This document shows, one piece after another, positions 52,978-62,053 of a stretch of DNA of 64,000 nt (its first letter is position 1; each line of letters starts with the position of its first letter). A program made the translations under genes and the position numbers. Under the pieces are notes generated by a model. The model had not been told where the DNA came from. It searched no databases and was given only the letters and a program-made list of their open reading frames with translations. Source of the DNA: CAJUPY01 sp051871275. GTDB taxonomy: Bacteria; Bacteroidota; Bacteroidia; Bacteroidales; Muribaculaceae. The stretch is from positions 1 through 64,000 of the forward strand of contig JBJECR010000116.1 in assembly GCA_051871275.1 (NCBI GenBank), given 5' to 3'.

Positions 52978-53592
52978 TCACAAAGACAGCAAACGAGCGG
53001 CATTTTGGGCTACAATCCGGATGAGTTCTTCCGGAGTTTGATTGCGTACGGCTGCAATAGTGGTGATGATTTGAGATATGGAATAGGAAGAAGTGTCCGT
53101 TTCCAGGAGAAGGCGACTGTCCGGGATAGCACGCACGGCATCCGGATTAAAACGCTCACCTATAGAGAGATAAAAACCTGCACGAAGGAGCTGCTCCGCA
53201 AGGATTTCCTTGCCGCGAAAACTATGAATAATCCACGGCATCTGAGGACAAAACTTGTTTTTTATGGGAATGAGCAAATCCGTAGATTTCACGGCATGAA
53301 TCACGAGCGGCAGACCGTGTTTTTCGCTCATCTGTGCTTGAACCATAAAAATTCGCTTCTGGATTTCTATGTCTGCCCCGCGAACACGGTCCAGACCGGA
53401 TTCACCTATTGCCACTACTCTTTTGTCTGCCAAACGGCTCTCCAAAATCACGAAATCCATAGCACTAAACTCTTTCCACGGGTGAATACCCACAGATATA
53501 AATCCCTCACCCTGAGGAATTTCCTCCTCCACGGAAAAAGATGTGACCGCTTCCGTGGAAATGTCTCCGTGATGATGAAAATCAAGAATCAT
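52978..53592 (-). CDS. TatD-family metal-dependent hydrolase
   Basis: 204 aa, shorter than typical TatD (about 260). Metal-site elements seen: N-terminal DFHHHGD (HxH-type), GESGLDR (Glu), LVIHAVKS (His), IIHSFRG (His) and LLLETDTSSY (Asp). It is predicted to be a DNase or phosphohydrolase of the amidohydrolase fold. It overlaps the yidD stop by 4 nt at the end of the hemD-rnpA-yidD run. Compactness with all five metal motifs kept suggests a functional short subtype. Confidence 0.85.
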   Translation of the reverse strand: MILDFHHHGDISTEAVTSFSVEEEIPQGEGFISVGIHPWKEFSAMDFVILESRLADKRVVAIGESGLDRVRGADIEIQKRIFMVQAQMSEKHGLPLVIHAVKSTDLLIPIKNKFCPQMPWIIHSFRGKEILAEQLLRAGFYLSIGERFNPDAVRAIPDSRLLLETDTSSYSISQIITTIAAVRNQTPEELIRIVAQNAARLLSL

Positions 53593-53813
53593 GGCACAGG
53601 GTCGTAACCGCTACCACCCCAAGGGTGACAGCGACAAATTCTTTTTATAGCGAGCCAAAGTCCTTTTATGGGTCCATGCTTGCGAAGAGCCTCAATAGCA
53701 TATTGGCTGCAAGTGGGAGTATATCTGCAGGAGGCAGGGAGCATGGGAGAAATGCAAAGCTGATAAAACCTCACAGGTAAAATCAGGATTGCACAGAAGA
53801 ATCTTGAGAGCAT
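53589..53813 (-). CDS. yidD: Membrane protein insertion efficiency factor YidD
   Basis: 74 aa with the full signature: LPVRFYQLCISPMLPASCRYTP (family motif around residue 15), CSQYAIEALRKHG and RCHPWGGSGYDPVP at the end. It is a small inner-membrane-associated helper of YidC. It overlaps rnpA by 31 nt, as is common (rnpA-yidD linkage). Confidence 0.96.
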   Translation of the reverse strand: MLSRFFCAILILPVRFYQLCISPMLPASCRYTPTCSQYAIEALRKHGPIKGLWLAIKRICRCHPWGGSGYDPVP

Positions 53814-54193
53814 TGCTGAGCAATTTTACTTAGAATCTTTACCACCGCACGATTTATCTGCTTGTAATCCGTGATTTTATCAGCGATATAAACAAAAGCC
53901 ATATCAATAGGCAAAGATAAACCTCCGAGGATAGCCGGGCGGTTCAAACGATAAGCCTCACGGATTCTCCTACGCAGCAAAACGCGGTCCACGGCGTGGC
54001 GAATTTTTCTGCGAGGAACGGATATAAGAAATTTGGGGGTGTCTGCGTCAGCCTTACGCTTATCGTTCACCCTCCAAACAATACGCAAAGGATATGCGAG
54101 GGCGGCTTTAGAGTCGCCGTCACGCATAAACAGTGCGTCAATAGCAATGGTTGAGCAAAGTTTATGAGCCTTGTTCAGCCCAAAAGGTTTCAT
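53783..54193 (-). CDS. rnpA: Ribonuclease P protein component
   Basis: 136 aa with the RnpA core: FGLNKAHKLCSTIAIDALF at the start, KFLISVPRRKIRHAVDRVLLRRRIREAYRLNR (RNA-binding RNR motif region, about residues 65-95), and helical C-terminus IVKIL-like. It binds the catalytic RNase P RNA to process tRNA 5' ends. It overlaps hemD by 4 nt (ATGA). The RNase P RNA itself is not in this window. Confidence 0.95.
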   Translation of the reverse strand: MKPFGLNKAHKLCSTIAIDALFMRDGDSKAALAYPLRIVWRVNDKRKADADTPKFLISVPRRKIRHAVDRVLLRRRIREAYRLNRPAILGGLSLPIDMAFVYIADKITDYKQINRAVVKILSKIAQQCSQDSSVQS

Positions 54194-54939
54194 GAGTTAT
54201 GCTCCGTAAGATAAGCATCAAGAGCAGCGGTCATAGACGGAGTTTTAGGGTTCGGTGCCTGGAAATCAAGGCGCAGACCGGCATCTTCCACAGCCTTTGC
54301 AGTAGAATTGCCAAAAGCTCCAATCTTAATATCACCCTGGTTAAATTCCGGGAAGTTTTTCAGCAGCGAGTCAATACCGGCAGGACTGAAGAAAAGAAGC
54401 ATATCATAGTCAAAAGCCTCTTCCGGAGTGAAATCGTTGCTCACGGTGCGGTACATCACAGCTTTTTCGTACTTAATCTTGGTGTTGTCCAGCGGACAAG
54501 CCTCGTCTTTATGTACGTCGCTCACTGCATAGATGTAGTTTTCCTTGCAGTGCTTGTTCATATATTGAACCAGAACAGGGTCGTCCAGTTTACCTGTAGT
54601 TCCGTGGAAAACTTTGCGTTTACGGTAAATGGTGTATTTTTGCAGGTAAAGAGCAATTGACTCTGTGGTGCAGAAATATTTCATAGTTTCAGGGACAGTG
54701 TATCTCATTTCTTCACAGATATGAAAGAAACTGTCTATTGCAGCCTTAGCGGTAAAAATCACTGCCGTACATTCCGGAATAGAAACTTTCTGCTGGCGAA
54801 ATTCCTTTGCAGACAATCTTTCCACTTTGATAAACGGGCGGAATACCACCTCAACGTTATGTCGCTGTGCGATATCGTAATACGGCGACTTATCGTTTGA
54901 CGGCTTCGGTTGGGATACTAAAATTTTCTTTACGCTCAC
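54190..54939 (-). CDS. hemD: Uroporphyrinogen-III synthase
   Basis: 249 aa with the HemD two-domain pattern: KKILVSQPKP at the start, AVIFTAKAAIDSFF (about residue 60), YAVSDVHKDE mid-protein, then LLFFSPAGIDSLLKNFPEF and KIGAFGNSTAKAVEDAGL in the second domain. It closes hydroxymethylbilane to uroporphyrinogen III in haem/corrin synthesis. The HemD-RnpA-YidD order and the adjacent DUF4271 gene are standard in Bacteroidetes. Confidence 0.92.
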   Translation of the reverse strand: MSVKKILVSQPKPSNDKSPYYDIAQRHNVEVVFRPFIKVERLSAKEFRQQKVSIPECTAVIFTAKAAIDSFFHICEEMRYTVPETMKYFCTTESIALYLQKYTIYRKRKVFHGTTGKLDDPVLVQYMNKHCKENYIYAVSDVHKDEACPLDNTKIKYEKAVMYRTVSNDFTPEEAFDYDMLLFFSPAGIDSLLKNFPEFNQGDIKIGAFGNSTAKAVEDAGLRLDFQAPNPKTPSMTAALDAYLTEHNS

Positions 54940-54971
54940 TTCGCTAAAATCTTTTGATTTTTGTTAACAAA

Positions 54972-55748
54972 TTATCTACACAAAAGCCGTACTTCCGCGT
55001 AGATTACTATCAAAGGTATTATTTCGAGAGTGCAAAGGTACAAAATAAAATAAAGCAAAGAGTAAATTTCGTCAAAAAAAATTCGAAAACCTTTCACGAT
55101 AAACAGCGATTTCACGCCTAAAAACAGGCATAAAGCCGTGATTATCATTGCATTAGTGAATGGAGGGTAAAAAACGGCTATTAGAGTGGGGAGAATCAGA
55201 AGCAGCGAGCTGACAGACGACGAAATGTTGTAACCTCTCAGCCAAAGCTTTGTTGCTTCCTTGTCTGCAAACACGGCTCCCACCACAAAATATGCGGACA
55301 CCTGAAAGGCGTAAAGTCCTGCCGTGAGCAGCACTGTTTTGCCGAGTGCACCGCTGATAATCCCCTCAAAACCGAAATGCGAACGGAAATGGAGATATAG
55401 GAGTATCGCCTGGCACACACAAAGTTGCAAAATCAGCACAAAAGAGGCACGAAGTTCATTTGCAGTATGGTCGTCAAAAGCATTTGAGCGACGGCGCACA
55501 CCTATCAGATCCTCCTGAATATTCTTGAACATTCTGCTGCAATGGTGATAATTCAGGACTACCGCCACTATAAATGTGAGAAGCACCGCAGTGAGAGGAT
55601 AACTGTCTCCGGGAGATGAATTACGCTCCACAGGCGTCTCTCCTTGCAGATAGCCTATTCTGCCCGTTGCACACAGCCGAGCGTCCTCCACAGACGAGGG
55701 TGCGTCCATGGCAGAACACTTGTGTATGCAAAAGGGTATAGGTTCCAT
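54972..55748 (-). CDS. DUF4271 membrane protein
   Basis: 258 aa with about seven transmembrane helices after a ~45-residue soluble N-terminus (first helix DSYPLTAVLLTFIVAVVLNY). The final helix pair (FFDEIYSLLYFILYLCTLEIIPLIV) matches DUF4271, which sits beside hemD in nearly all Bacteroidetes. Function unknown; it may support tetrapyrrole or envelope processes, on context only. Confidence 0.82.
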   Translation of the reverse strand: MEPIPFCIHKCSAMDAPSSVEDARLCATGRIGYLQGETPVERNSSPGDSYPLTAVLLTFIVAVVLNYHHCSRMFKNIQEDLIGVRRRSNAFDDHTANELRASFVLILQLCVCQAILLYLHFRSHFGFEGIISGALGKTVLLTAGLYAFQVSAYFVVGAVFADKEATKLWLRGYNISSSVSSLLLILPTLIAVFYPPFTNAMIITALCLFLGVKSLFIVKGFRIFFDEIYSLLYFILYLCTLEIIPLIVIYAEVRLLCR

Positions 55749-55846
55749 ATCTGTTTTTGCCTATATCAGCGTGGTCAGAGCTTAATATTTCAAAAATCTA
55801 TCTGCTTGCTATTATATAAGAGCCAATTATATAAAAGCCGGATTTA

Positions 55847-57178
55847 TCAGAAATTTATCTCCTTACCAGCTTTGAGTTCACCGTCTTCAGCCTCGGAATC
55901 GTCGGCAACTTGCTCTTTAGCCATAGCCTTGAATCTATCCACGATTGTCTTGTCTCTGTTGTAAGCCGGATATTGCTCCAGAAGTTCAAGAATAGACTCA
56001 TCGTCAATCTGCTGCGGAGAGAGAATAAAGAAACGCTGACGCTCAGCCTTAAATCTCTGAGTGGCATCTTTACCATAGGTTTCAATTATTTTCTGTTCGT
56101 AGCCGTCGTTTTTCTGTGCTTCCTGTTCTGCATCGGTTTGTTCCGCTTTTGCTGCGTCATCTTGCTCATAGTCGCCGTTTGAGTCGGTATCAAAGCCTGC
56201 AGCGAGTACGGAAACTTTAATTTCCTCGTTCAGAGTATCGTCTTGATAAACACCCCAGATGTAAGTCTTGTTTTGAGTGAAATTGCTCATAAACTGAGTG
56301 AGCTGGTTCACTTCCTGAGTTTTGAACGGGCGTTTAGAGTCCTTGTTGAAGTGGATACAGATAAGGATACGCTTGGCAGTGAAGATATTCTTGTTTTTGA
56401 GCAACGGAGAGTTCAAAGAATTGTTTATAGCCTCCGTGATTCTGTTTTCTCCCGTACCATAGCCTGTAGAAATAATTGCAGTACCACCATTACGCAGAGT
56501 GGTGCAAACGTCTTGCAAGTCACAGTTTATGTAGCCTTGCATATTGATAAGGTCCGAAATACTTTTTGCCGCATTGCATAGAGTTTCGTCAGCCTTATGG
56601 AAAGCATTCATAAAGTCCAGGTCCGGATAGATGTCGATAAGACGCTCATTGTTCACAACAAGCATCACATCAACGTATTTGCTCATTTCCTCAGCACCTG
56701 CAAGGGCGGATTTAATTTTTTCAAAGCCCTCAAAGAGGAAAGGAATTGTGACGATACCCACGGTGAGAATACCACGAGCTTTGGCGATACGTGCCACAAC
56801 GGGAGAAGCACCCGTACCTGTTCCTCCACCCATACCGGCAGCGATGAACACCACCTTTGTGGAATCGTTGAAAAGAGCCTCAATAGCAGCCGCACTCTCT
56901 TCCGCAGCCGCACGAGCCTTTTCCGCTATCGCCCCTGCACCGTTACCGCCGCAAGTTTTGGGGCCGAGGAGTACCTGTGTAGGCACGTTCGAGCCTTGCA
57001 GAGCCTGACGGTCCGTGTTTGCAATAGCAAAGGTTATATCTTTGTAACCTTGGCTGTACATATAGTTTACGGCATTACAACCACCGCCACCAACACCAAG
57101 CACTTTTATCTGTACCGGAGCAGGTTGATTTTTACTACCGTTAAAATTGTTTGTATCTGCGATATCTTCTATTGTCAT
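55847..57178 (-). CDS. ftsZ: Cell division protein FtsZ
   Basis: 443 aa: IKVLGVGGGGCNAVNYM at the start, tubulin signature MGGGTGTGASPV (about residues 109-120), T7-loop region ISDLINMQGYINCDLQDV, and a C-terminal linker rich in Asp/Glu/Gln/Lys (about 350-443). It polymerises with GTP into the Z ring at midcell. It is the last gene of the dcw cluster here, 35 nt after ftsA. Confidence 0.97.
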   Translation of the reverse strand: MTIEDIADTNNFNGSKNQPAPVQIKVLGVGGGGCNAVNYMYSQGYKDITFAIANTDRQALQGSNVPTQVLLGPKTCGGNGAGAIAEKARAAAEESAAAIEALFNDSTKVVFIAAGMGGGTGTGASPVVARIAKARGILTVGIVTIPFLFEGFEKIKSALAGAEEMSKYVDVMLVVNNERLIDIYPDLDFMNAFHKADETLCNAAKSISDLINMQGYINCDLQDVCTTLRNGGTAIISTGYGTGENRITEAINNSLNSPLLKNKNIFTAKRILICIHFNKDSKRPFKTQEVNQLTQFMSNFTQNKTYIWGVYQDDTLNEEIKVSVLAAGFDTDSNGDYEQDDAAKAEQTDAEQEAQKNDGYEQKIIETYGKDATQRFKAERQRFFILSPQQIDDESILELLEQYPAYNRDKTIVDRFKAMAKEQVADDSEAEDGELKAGKEINF

Positions 57179-57213
57179 GATTCAAAAGTTTTAAGCCTAT
57201 TAAAAATGTGTTT

Positions 57214-58542
57214 TTAGTCCTCAGGGTCATTGTCTGAGAGCAAATCTTTAAGACGGTCCAGGATAGACCTTGTGTTTGCCTTGTGAGGTTTGGCAGGTTT
57301 TTCGTCTTCCTCCTCATCAAGAGTCACATTTTCCTCCTCACCTATTCTGGACTTGTCGTTTTGCTCTTCCGCCGGTTTTTCTTCCGGCACGGCAAGCATG
57401 CTGGTTTTAACTTTGAGTTTTTCCGCATGAGCCAGGAGAGCGATAATATCAACATGGTCCGACGGACGGAGAGTTTTATCGCATATTTCAATATCTGCAG
57501 CAGGTTCGGCAGTACGGATTTTGAGTCCTGTCTGTTGGCTCAAGAGGGAATTGAAGCCCACAAGTTTGGAACCACCGCCTGCAATAATTATTCCGCAGGG
57601 CAAATCTTCCGCCTTAAGTCCGGCGTACGTCAGTTGCTCGTTAATATTAGCCACAATTTCACTTGCACGAGCGTAGATATAATTATTAACCTCCTCATTT
57701 TCAGAGTTTGACGCCTTCTGTTCCGGATCAATATTTCCAACGGCTTTTTTGAGTTCTTCCGCAGTGCTTTCCAGGCAAGAGCGGAGAATCATAATGTCGC
57801 GAGTGATGTTTCGCGAGCCTAAAGGCAGAGTGACAAGGTAACGGAGCCTTTCGTTTTTATAAATGGAAACAGTGGTGGTTTCCGCACCGAAATCCACAAG
57901 CATACACCCGAGTTTTTTCTCTTCATCTGTCAGAACGTGGCTTGCAAGAGCTATAGGGAGAATAGGATATTTCTGCACTTGGAGTACATTTTCCTCATCT
58001 GCCGACTGATTTTCAAATACTCTTGCCAGATTTATTTTAAGTTGCGGATTGCAGTACACAACATTCATGGAAGCACTGATGGAATTGCAGAAAATACCCA
58101 CGGGATTTTGCTGCAAAGTGCCGTCAACCACAAAGTCACGCAGAAGCACTTTCACCACTTCCTTGTCACGCACACCATCTTCGCCTATTTCACGACGAAT
58201 GTCACGGATTATTTCTTCCGTAATTTTAGTTTCTTCCGTAAATTTCTTTTCCGCGGATTTCACTGTGGAACGCAGTGTGTGTCCGGAGAGCGAAATAAGT
58301 GCCGTTTTAATCTTGTTTGGAGCAATTTTTGGATTTTCCTCCAGTTTGCGGCGGATAGACACAATGTGAGAATAGACGTCTGCCGGCTTTCTCACACAAC
58401 CGTAGTGAACGATATCGTTCGCACGTTCCTCTTCAATAGCTATCACAGACATTTTGCCTGTCAAGGAATCCACAGACGCCACAGCTCCCTTAATCTTGGA
58501 GCTTGCAATTTCAAATGCTGCAATATATCTTGTTTCTGACAT
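57214..58542 (-). CDS. ftsA: Cell division protein FtsA
   Basis: 442 aa actin-fold protein: AAFEIASSKIKGAVA phosphate-1 segment, GCMLVDFGAETTTVSIY (phosphate-2), GIIIAGGGSKLVGF (adenosine motif), and a charged C-terminal tail ending RSILDRLKDLLSD, an amphipathic membrane-targeting helix. It tethers FtsZ to the membrane. It lies between ftsQ and ftsZ. Confidence 0.95.
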   Translation of the reverse strand: MSETRYIAAFEIASSKIKGAVASVDSLTGKMSVIAIEEERANDIVHYGCVRKPADVYSHIVSIRRKLEENPKIAPNKIKTALISLSGHTLRSTVKSAEKKFTEETKITEEIIRDIRREIGEDGVRDKEVVKVLLRDFVVDGTLQQNPVGIFCNSISASMNVVYCNPQLKINLARVFENQSADEENVLQVQKYPILPIALASHVLTDEEKKLGCMLVDFGAETTTVSIYKNERLRYLVTLPLGSRNITRDIMILRSCLESTAEELKKAVGNIDPEQKASNSENEEVNNYIYARASEIVANINEQLTYAGLKAEDLPCGIIIAGGGSKLVGFNSLLSQQTGLKIRTAEPAADIEICDKTLRPSDHVDIIALLAHAEKLKVKTSMLAVPEEKPAEEQNDKSRIGEEENVTLDEEEDEKPAKPHKANTRSILDRLKDLLSDNDPED

Positions 58543-58596
58543 AATTGTGGTGTATTATTATATGGTTGTTTTTTATTTATTCTAATATACTGAGTA

Positions 58597-59481
58597 TCAA
58601 CTTGTTTTCTTTTTATTCTTTTTGATAATTCCCGTTTCTCCCTCCGGAAGCGGCACTATGCTTTCATCTATTTCGCCTTCCATTTCCGTGGAATCCGGCT
58701 CAGCGGTGAGCACTGGAACAGGACTTGCTTTTTTGCGTTTTGTGGCTACCACCTGGCCGTCCCATTTAAGCGAGATTGTGTCGTAGTACTCCCACCCTTT
58801 TTTCTTCATGATAGCGGAGTAAAAACACTTGAGGCGTCGCATCTTGTTTTCCAGATTATTAGCCTTTCCGAGGTTTACCACATGATTTGAAATCATAGGC
58901 ACGGCAATGATGTCGCCGTTATCCGCCACACTGAAAGAGGTGAAATAGTTGTCGTAGTCCTTATTGCCGTTTATGAAGTCCAGGAGAGGCAAATAGTCAT
59001 GGATTTGCCCTGCACTGTCCATGTGAGCAATGAGAACGGGAACGTCCGCCCTATAAGCATAGTCTGCAAAAAGGCGTTTTCCGTCACGGTTCACATAGTA
59101 CGAGTCACCGCGGTCAATAAGCCTTGCCACAGGCTGCATAGCCAGAATATCAACACTTATATACACGGAATCCGCACTGTATTTTCTCACCACGTTTGCC
59201 CACTCGATGTTGTCAAACTTATTTAGGTGACATTCAATAGTATCAATATCAATGCTATATACAGGCACTCCGGCTGTGTATGAACAAACTTCACGGATTC
59301 TGTCCAGGGCATCTTCCGCTTTCACAAAACGGTTTTCCGGGTCGATAAGATGAATTTTCACACCTGCGGAACGATCCTGAGCAGCCTTAATGTCGCACAA
59401 GGTAATGCTCACCGATAGGTATGCTATCAGGAGTATTGAAAGAATCATGTATATTATCGCCTTGCGTGACATATTATTCAA
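58597..59481 (-). CDS. ftsQ: Cell division protein FtsQ
   Basis: 294 aa: one N-terminal transmembrane helix (IIYMILSILLIAYLSVSITLC), a POTRA-like segment (FVKAEDALDRIREVC...), then FtsQ-type strands (WANVVRKYSADSVYISVDI, VARLIDRGDSYYVNRDGKR). The basic C-terminal tail (KRKKASPVP..., KKNKKKTS) is longer than usual. It is a bitopic division protein of the FtsQLB complex, positioned between murC and ftsA. Confidence 0.92.
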   Translation of the reverse strand: MNNMSRKAIIYMILSILLIAYLSVSITLCDIKAAQDRSAGVKIHLIDPENRFVKAEDALDRIREVCSYTAGVPVYSIDIDTIECHLNKFDNIEWANVVRKYSADSVYISVDILAMQPVARLIDRGDSYYVNRDGKRLFADYAYRADVPVLIAHMDSAGQIHDYLPLLDFINGNKDYDNYFTSFSVADNGDIIAVPMISNHVVNLGKANNLENKMRRLKCFYSAIMKKKGWEYYDTISLKWDGQVVATKRKKASPVPVLTAEPDSTEMEGEIDESIVPLPEGETGIIKKNKKKTS

Positions 59482-59502
59482 TCGGGTTCGTTTATATCTT
59501 TT

Positions 59503-60885
59503 TTATTGCCTTTGCTTTCGGGCATTTTCCACTATTTCCGGCAGCAGATTCACCATATCACCGGCACCTGCCGTCAAAAGGACTTCAAAGTTACAATTTT
59601 TTATTGTATCTATCAAATCCGACTTGACTATCAAACGTTTTTGCGGTGCTTTTATGTCGTCGAAAATAATTTTAGACGTCACCCCGGGTATCGGTTCTTC
59701 TCTTGCGGGATAAATATCCAGGAGCACCACCTCATCTGCAAGCGAAAGTGCCTGAGCAAACTGCGGAGCGAAGTCGCGAGTGCGTGTATAGAGGTGCGGC
59801 TGAAAAGCCACAGTGAGTTTTCTATGCGGGTAAAGTGCTTTTACAGAGGAGATTGAGGCTTTCAGTTCATCCGGGTGATGTGCATAGTCGTCTATAATCA
59901 CACGTCCGTTTTCACCGGGTTCTTTGAGGTAAAATTGAAAGCGGCGTTCCGCTCCCATGTAAGACGCCAAAGCCTTTTTTGCAGACTCGGGGTCAAATTC
60001 TTTGAGGCGAGAACAAGCAGCCACTGCGGCAATGGCATTTTCAATATTTATTTCCACAGGCACACCGAGGTTTACGTCTTTTATCACCATTTCCGGTGTG
60101 ACAATGTCAAAGACTATTTCGCCATTTCCGCGGCGAATATTTTCCGCATGGAAATCTCCTTCATCACGGGAGTACGTAAACACCTTAACTCCCTGTTTTT
60201 GACGCGGTTTCATCTTAAGCCCCGTGTGGATAATCAGGTAGCCGTCGTCGGCTATCAGTTCCGTGAAATGAGAAAAACTTTCCAGGTACGCTTCTTCCGT
60301 GCCATAGATATCCAGATGGTCCGGGTCCGTGGCGGTTACCACGGCAATGTATGGCGAGAGATGATGAAAAGAGCGGTCAAACTCGTCTGCTTCTATCACG
60401 GAATATGGTGATTTTGCATTTAAGATAAAATTACTGCCGTAATTTCTCAGCACACCGCCCAGAAAAGCGTTGCAGCCTGCACCCTGAGTGCAAGTGAGGA
60501 TATGTGCAGCCATAGAGGAAGTGGTAGTTTTGCCGTGTGTGCCGGAAAAGCAAAGGCTATGCGAATTTCTGGTCACCTCACCCAGCACTGCGGCACGCTT
60601 CACAACGTCAAAACCGCCGTTGCGGAAAAATTGCAGTCCGCGGTGTTCTTCCGGGATTGCCGGGGTGTAAACCACAAGTGTTTCTTCGGGGTTACGGAAA
60701 TCCGCCGGGATAAGTTCCGGGTCATCGTCAAAGAATATTTTTACGCCCTCTTTTTCAAGTGCTGCCGTGAGTGGAGTAGCGGTCTTGTCGTAGCCTACAA
60801 TTTTGCAGCCGAGTGAGAGGAAATAGCGTTCCAATGCCGCCATTCCTATACCGCCTGCTCCTATGAAATACAATTTGCTTTTCAT
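59503..60885 (-). CDS. murC: UDP-N-acetylmuramate-L-alanine ligase MurC
   Basis: 460 aa Mur ligase: KLYFIGAGGIGMAAL at the N-terminus, P-loop FSGTHGKTTTSSMAAH (about residue 114), VIEADEFDRSFHHL, ATDPDHLDIYG, VIIDDYAHHPDEL and VAFQPHLYTRT. It adds L-Ala to UDP-MurNAc in the cytoplasm, the first peptide step of peptidoglycan synthesis. Confidence 0.97.
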   Translation of the reverse strand: MKSKLYFIGAGGIGMAALERYFLSLGCKIVGYDKTATPLTAALEKEGVKIFFDDDPELIPADFRNPEETLVVYTPAIPEEHRGLQFFRNGGFDVVKRAAVLGEVTRNSHSLCFSGTHGKTTTSSMAAHILTCTQGAGCNAFLGGVLRNYGSNFILNAKSPYSVIEADEFDRSFHHLSPYIAVVTATDPDHLDIYGTEEAYLESFSHFTELIADDGYLIIHTGLKMKPRQKQGVKVFTYSRDEGDFHAENIRRGNGEIVFDIVTPEMVIKDVNLGVPVEINIENAIAAVAACSRLKEFDPESAKKALASYMGAERRFQFYLKEPGENGRVIIDDYAHHPDELKASISSVKALYPHRKLTVAFQPHLYTRTRDFAPQFAQALSLADEVVLLDIYPAREEPIPGVTSKIIFDDIKAPQKRLIVKSDLIDTIKNCNFEVLLTAGAGDMVNLLPEIVENARKQRQ

Positions 60886-60900
60886 TGCCTTAATTATCTT

Positions 60901-62010
60901 TTATTTTCCGGAATCTTTGCGAGATTCCAAAATTTCATAGACTTTTTCCACAATTTTTGTTGCGGCACCGGGGAGTGCCATTTTGAGTGCATTTTCCGCA
61001 AGAGTCTGTCGCTTTTTTTCGTCTGCCAGGAGTGCAACCACCTCTTTTGCAAGGTCTTTTTCACAGTCGGCATCAAGCACCATCACGGCGGCATCACGGT
61101 CTGCCAGTGCTTGTGCATTTTTTCTCTGGTGGTCCTCAGCCACGTTTGGCGAAGGAACAAGCACGGAAGGCATACCCACAAGTTGGATTTCTGAAATTGT
61201 GCTTGCTCCGGCACGCGAAATCATCACGTCGGCAGCCCTGTAAGCGAGGTCCATACGGCTTATAAAAGCCATAGCGGTGACGTTTTCCTTGCCGCTGACT
61301 TCCGCTATGCACTCTTTTGCATACAGTTTGCCGGTTTGCCACAGCAGTGAAGCCCCGGCTTCCAAAATTTGCGGATAAATCTTTTTTATAGTGTCGTTTA
61401 TAGTTCTTGCACCCAGGCTACCGCCTACGGAAAGCACGAGCGGACGACTTGGGTCAAAGCCGAGTTGGCGTTTTGCTTCTTCTTTTGTGATATCGGAGTT
61501 CACAATGTTTGCACGGACAGGGTTTCCCGTGAGAACAATTTTTTCTGCCGGGAAAAACTTTTCCATTCCCTCGTATGCCACACAGATAGCGTCTGCACCT
61601 TCAGCGAGAAGTTTGTTTGTCTTTCCGGCGTATGAATTTTGCTCCTGTATAAGTGTGGGAATACCCAGTTTTTGAGCCTCCTTGAGAGTAGGTCCGCTGG
61701 CATATCCACCCACTCCAATCACAATATCCGGTTTGAAGTCCAAAAGGATATTTCTTGCCATTCTCATGCTCTTGAACAGTTGCCACAGCACCTTTATATT
61801 GCGGAAAATATTTTTGCGGTCAAAGCCCATAACAGGCAAGCCGTAAATAGGATAGCCTGCCTCCGGAACGCGTGTCATTTCCATTCTGCCTTCCGCTCCC
61901 ACAAAAATGATGTCTGTAGTACACTTTTCCGTGCGATGCAGTTCGTTTGCTATGGAAATGGCAGGAAAAATGTGTCCACCTGTACCTCCGCCACTTATTA
62001 TTACTTTCAT
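60901..62010 (-). CDS. murG: Undecaprenyl-PP-MurNAc-pentapeptide GlcNAc transferase MurG
   Basis: 369 aa GT-B enzyme (GT28): ISGGGTGGHIFPAISIA (G-loop 1), GVGGYASGPTLKEAQ, LVLSVGGSLGARTIND (G-loop 3), and the UDP-GlcNAc site AGASTISEIQLVGMPSVLVPSPN. It makes lipid II at the inner face of the membrane. The gene is 15 nt before murC. Confidence 0.97.
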   Translation of the reverse strand: MKVIISGGGTGGHIFPAISIANELHRTEKCTTDIIFVGAEGRMEMTRVPEAGYPIYGLPVMGFDRKNIFRNIKVLWQLFKSMRMARNILLDFKPDIVIGVGGYASGPTLKEAQKLGIPTLIQEQNSYAGKTNKLLAEGADAICVAYEGMEKFFPAEKIVLTGNPVRANIVNSDITKEEAKRQLGFDPSRPLVLSVGGSLGARTINDTIKKIYPQILEAGASLLWQTGKLYAKECIAEVSGKENVTAMAFISRMDLAYRAADVMISRAGASTISEIQLVGMPSVLVPSPNVAEDHQRKNAQALADRDAAVMVLDADCEKDLAKEVVALLADEKKRQTLAENALKMALPGAATKIVEKVYEILESRKDSGK

Positions 62011-62053
62011 TATTTCTAATTTAATTTGTAATATCTTATATCGTAAAACATTA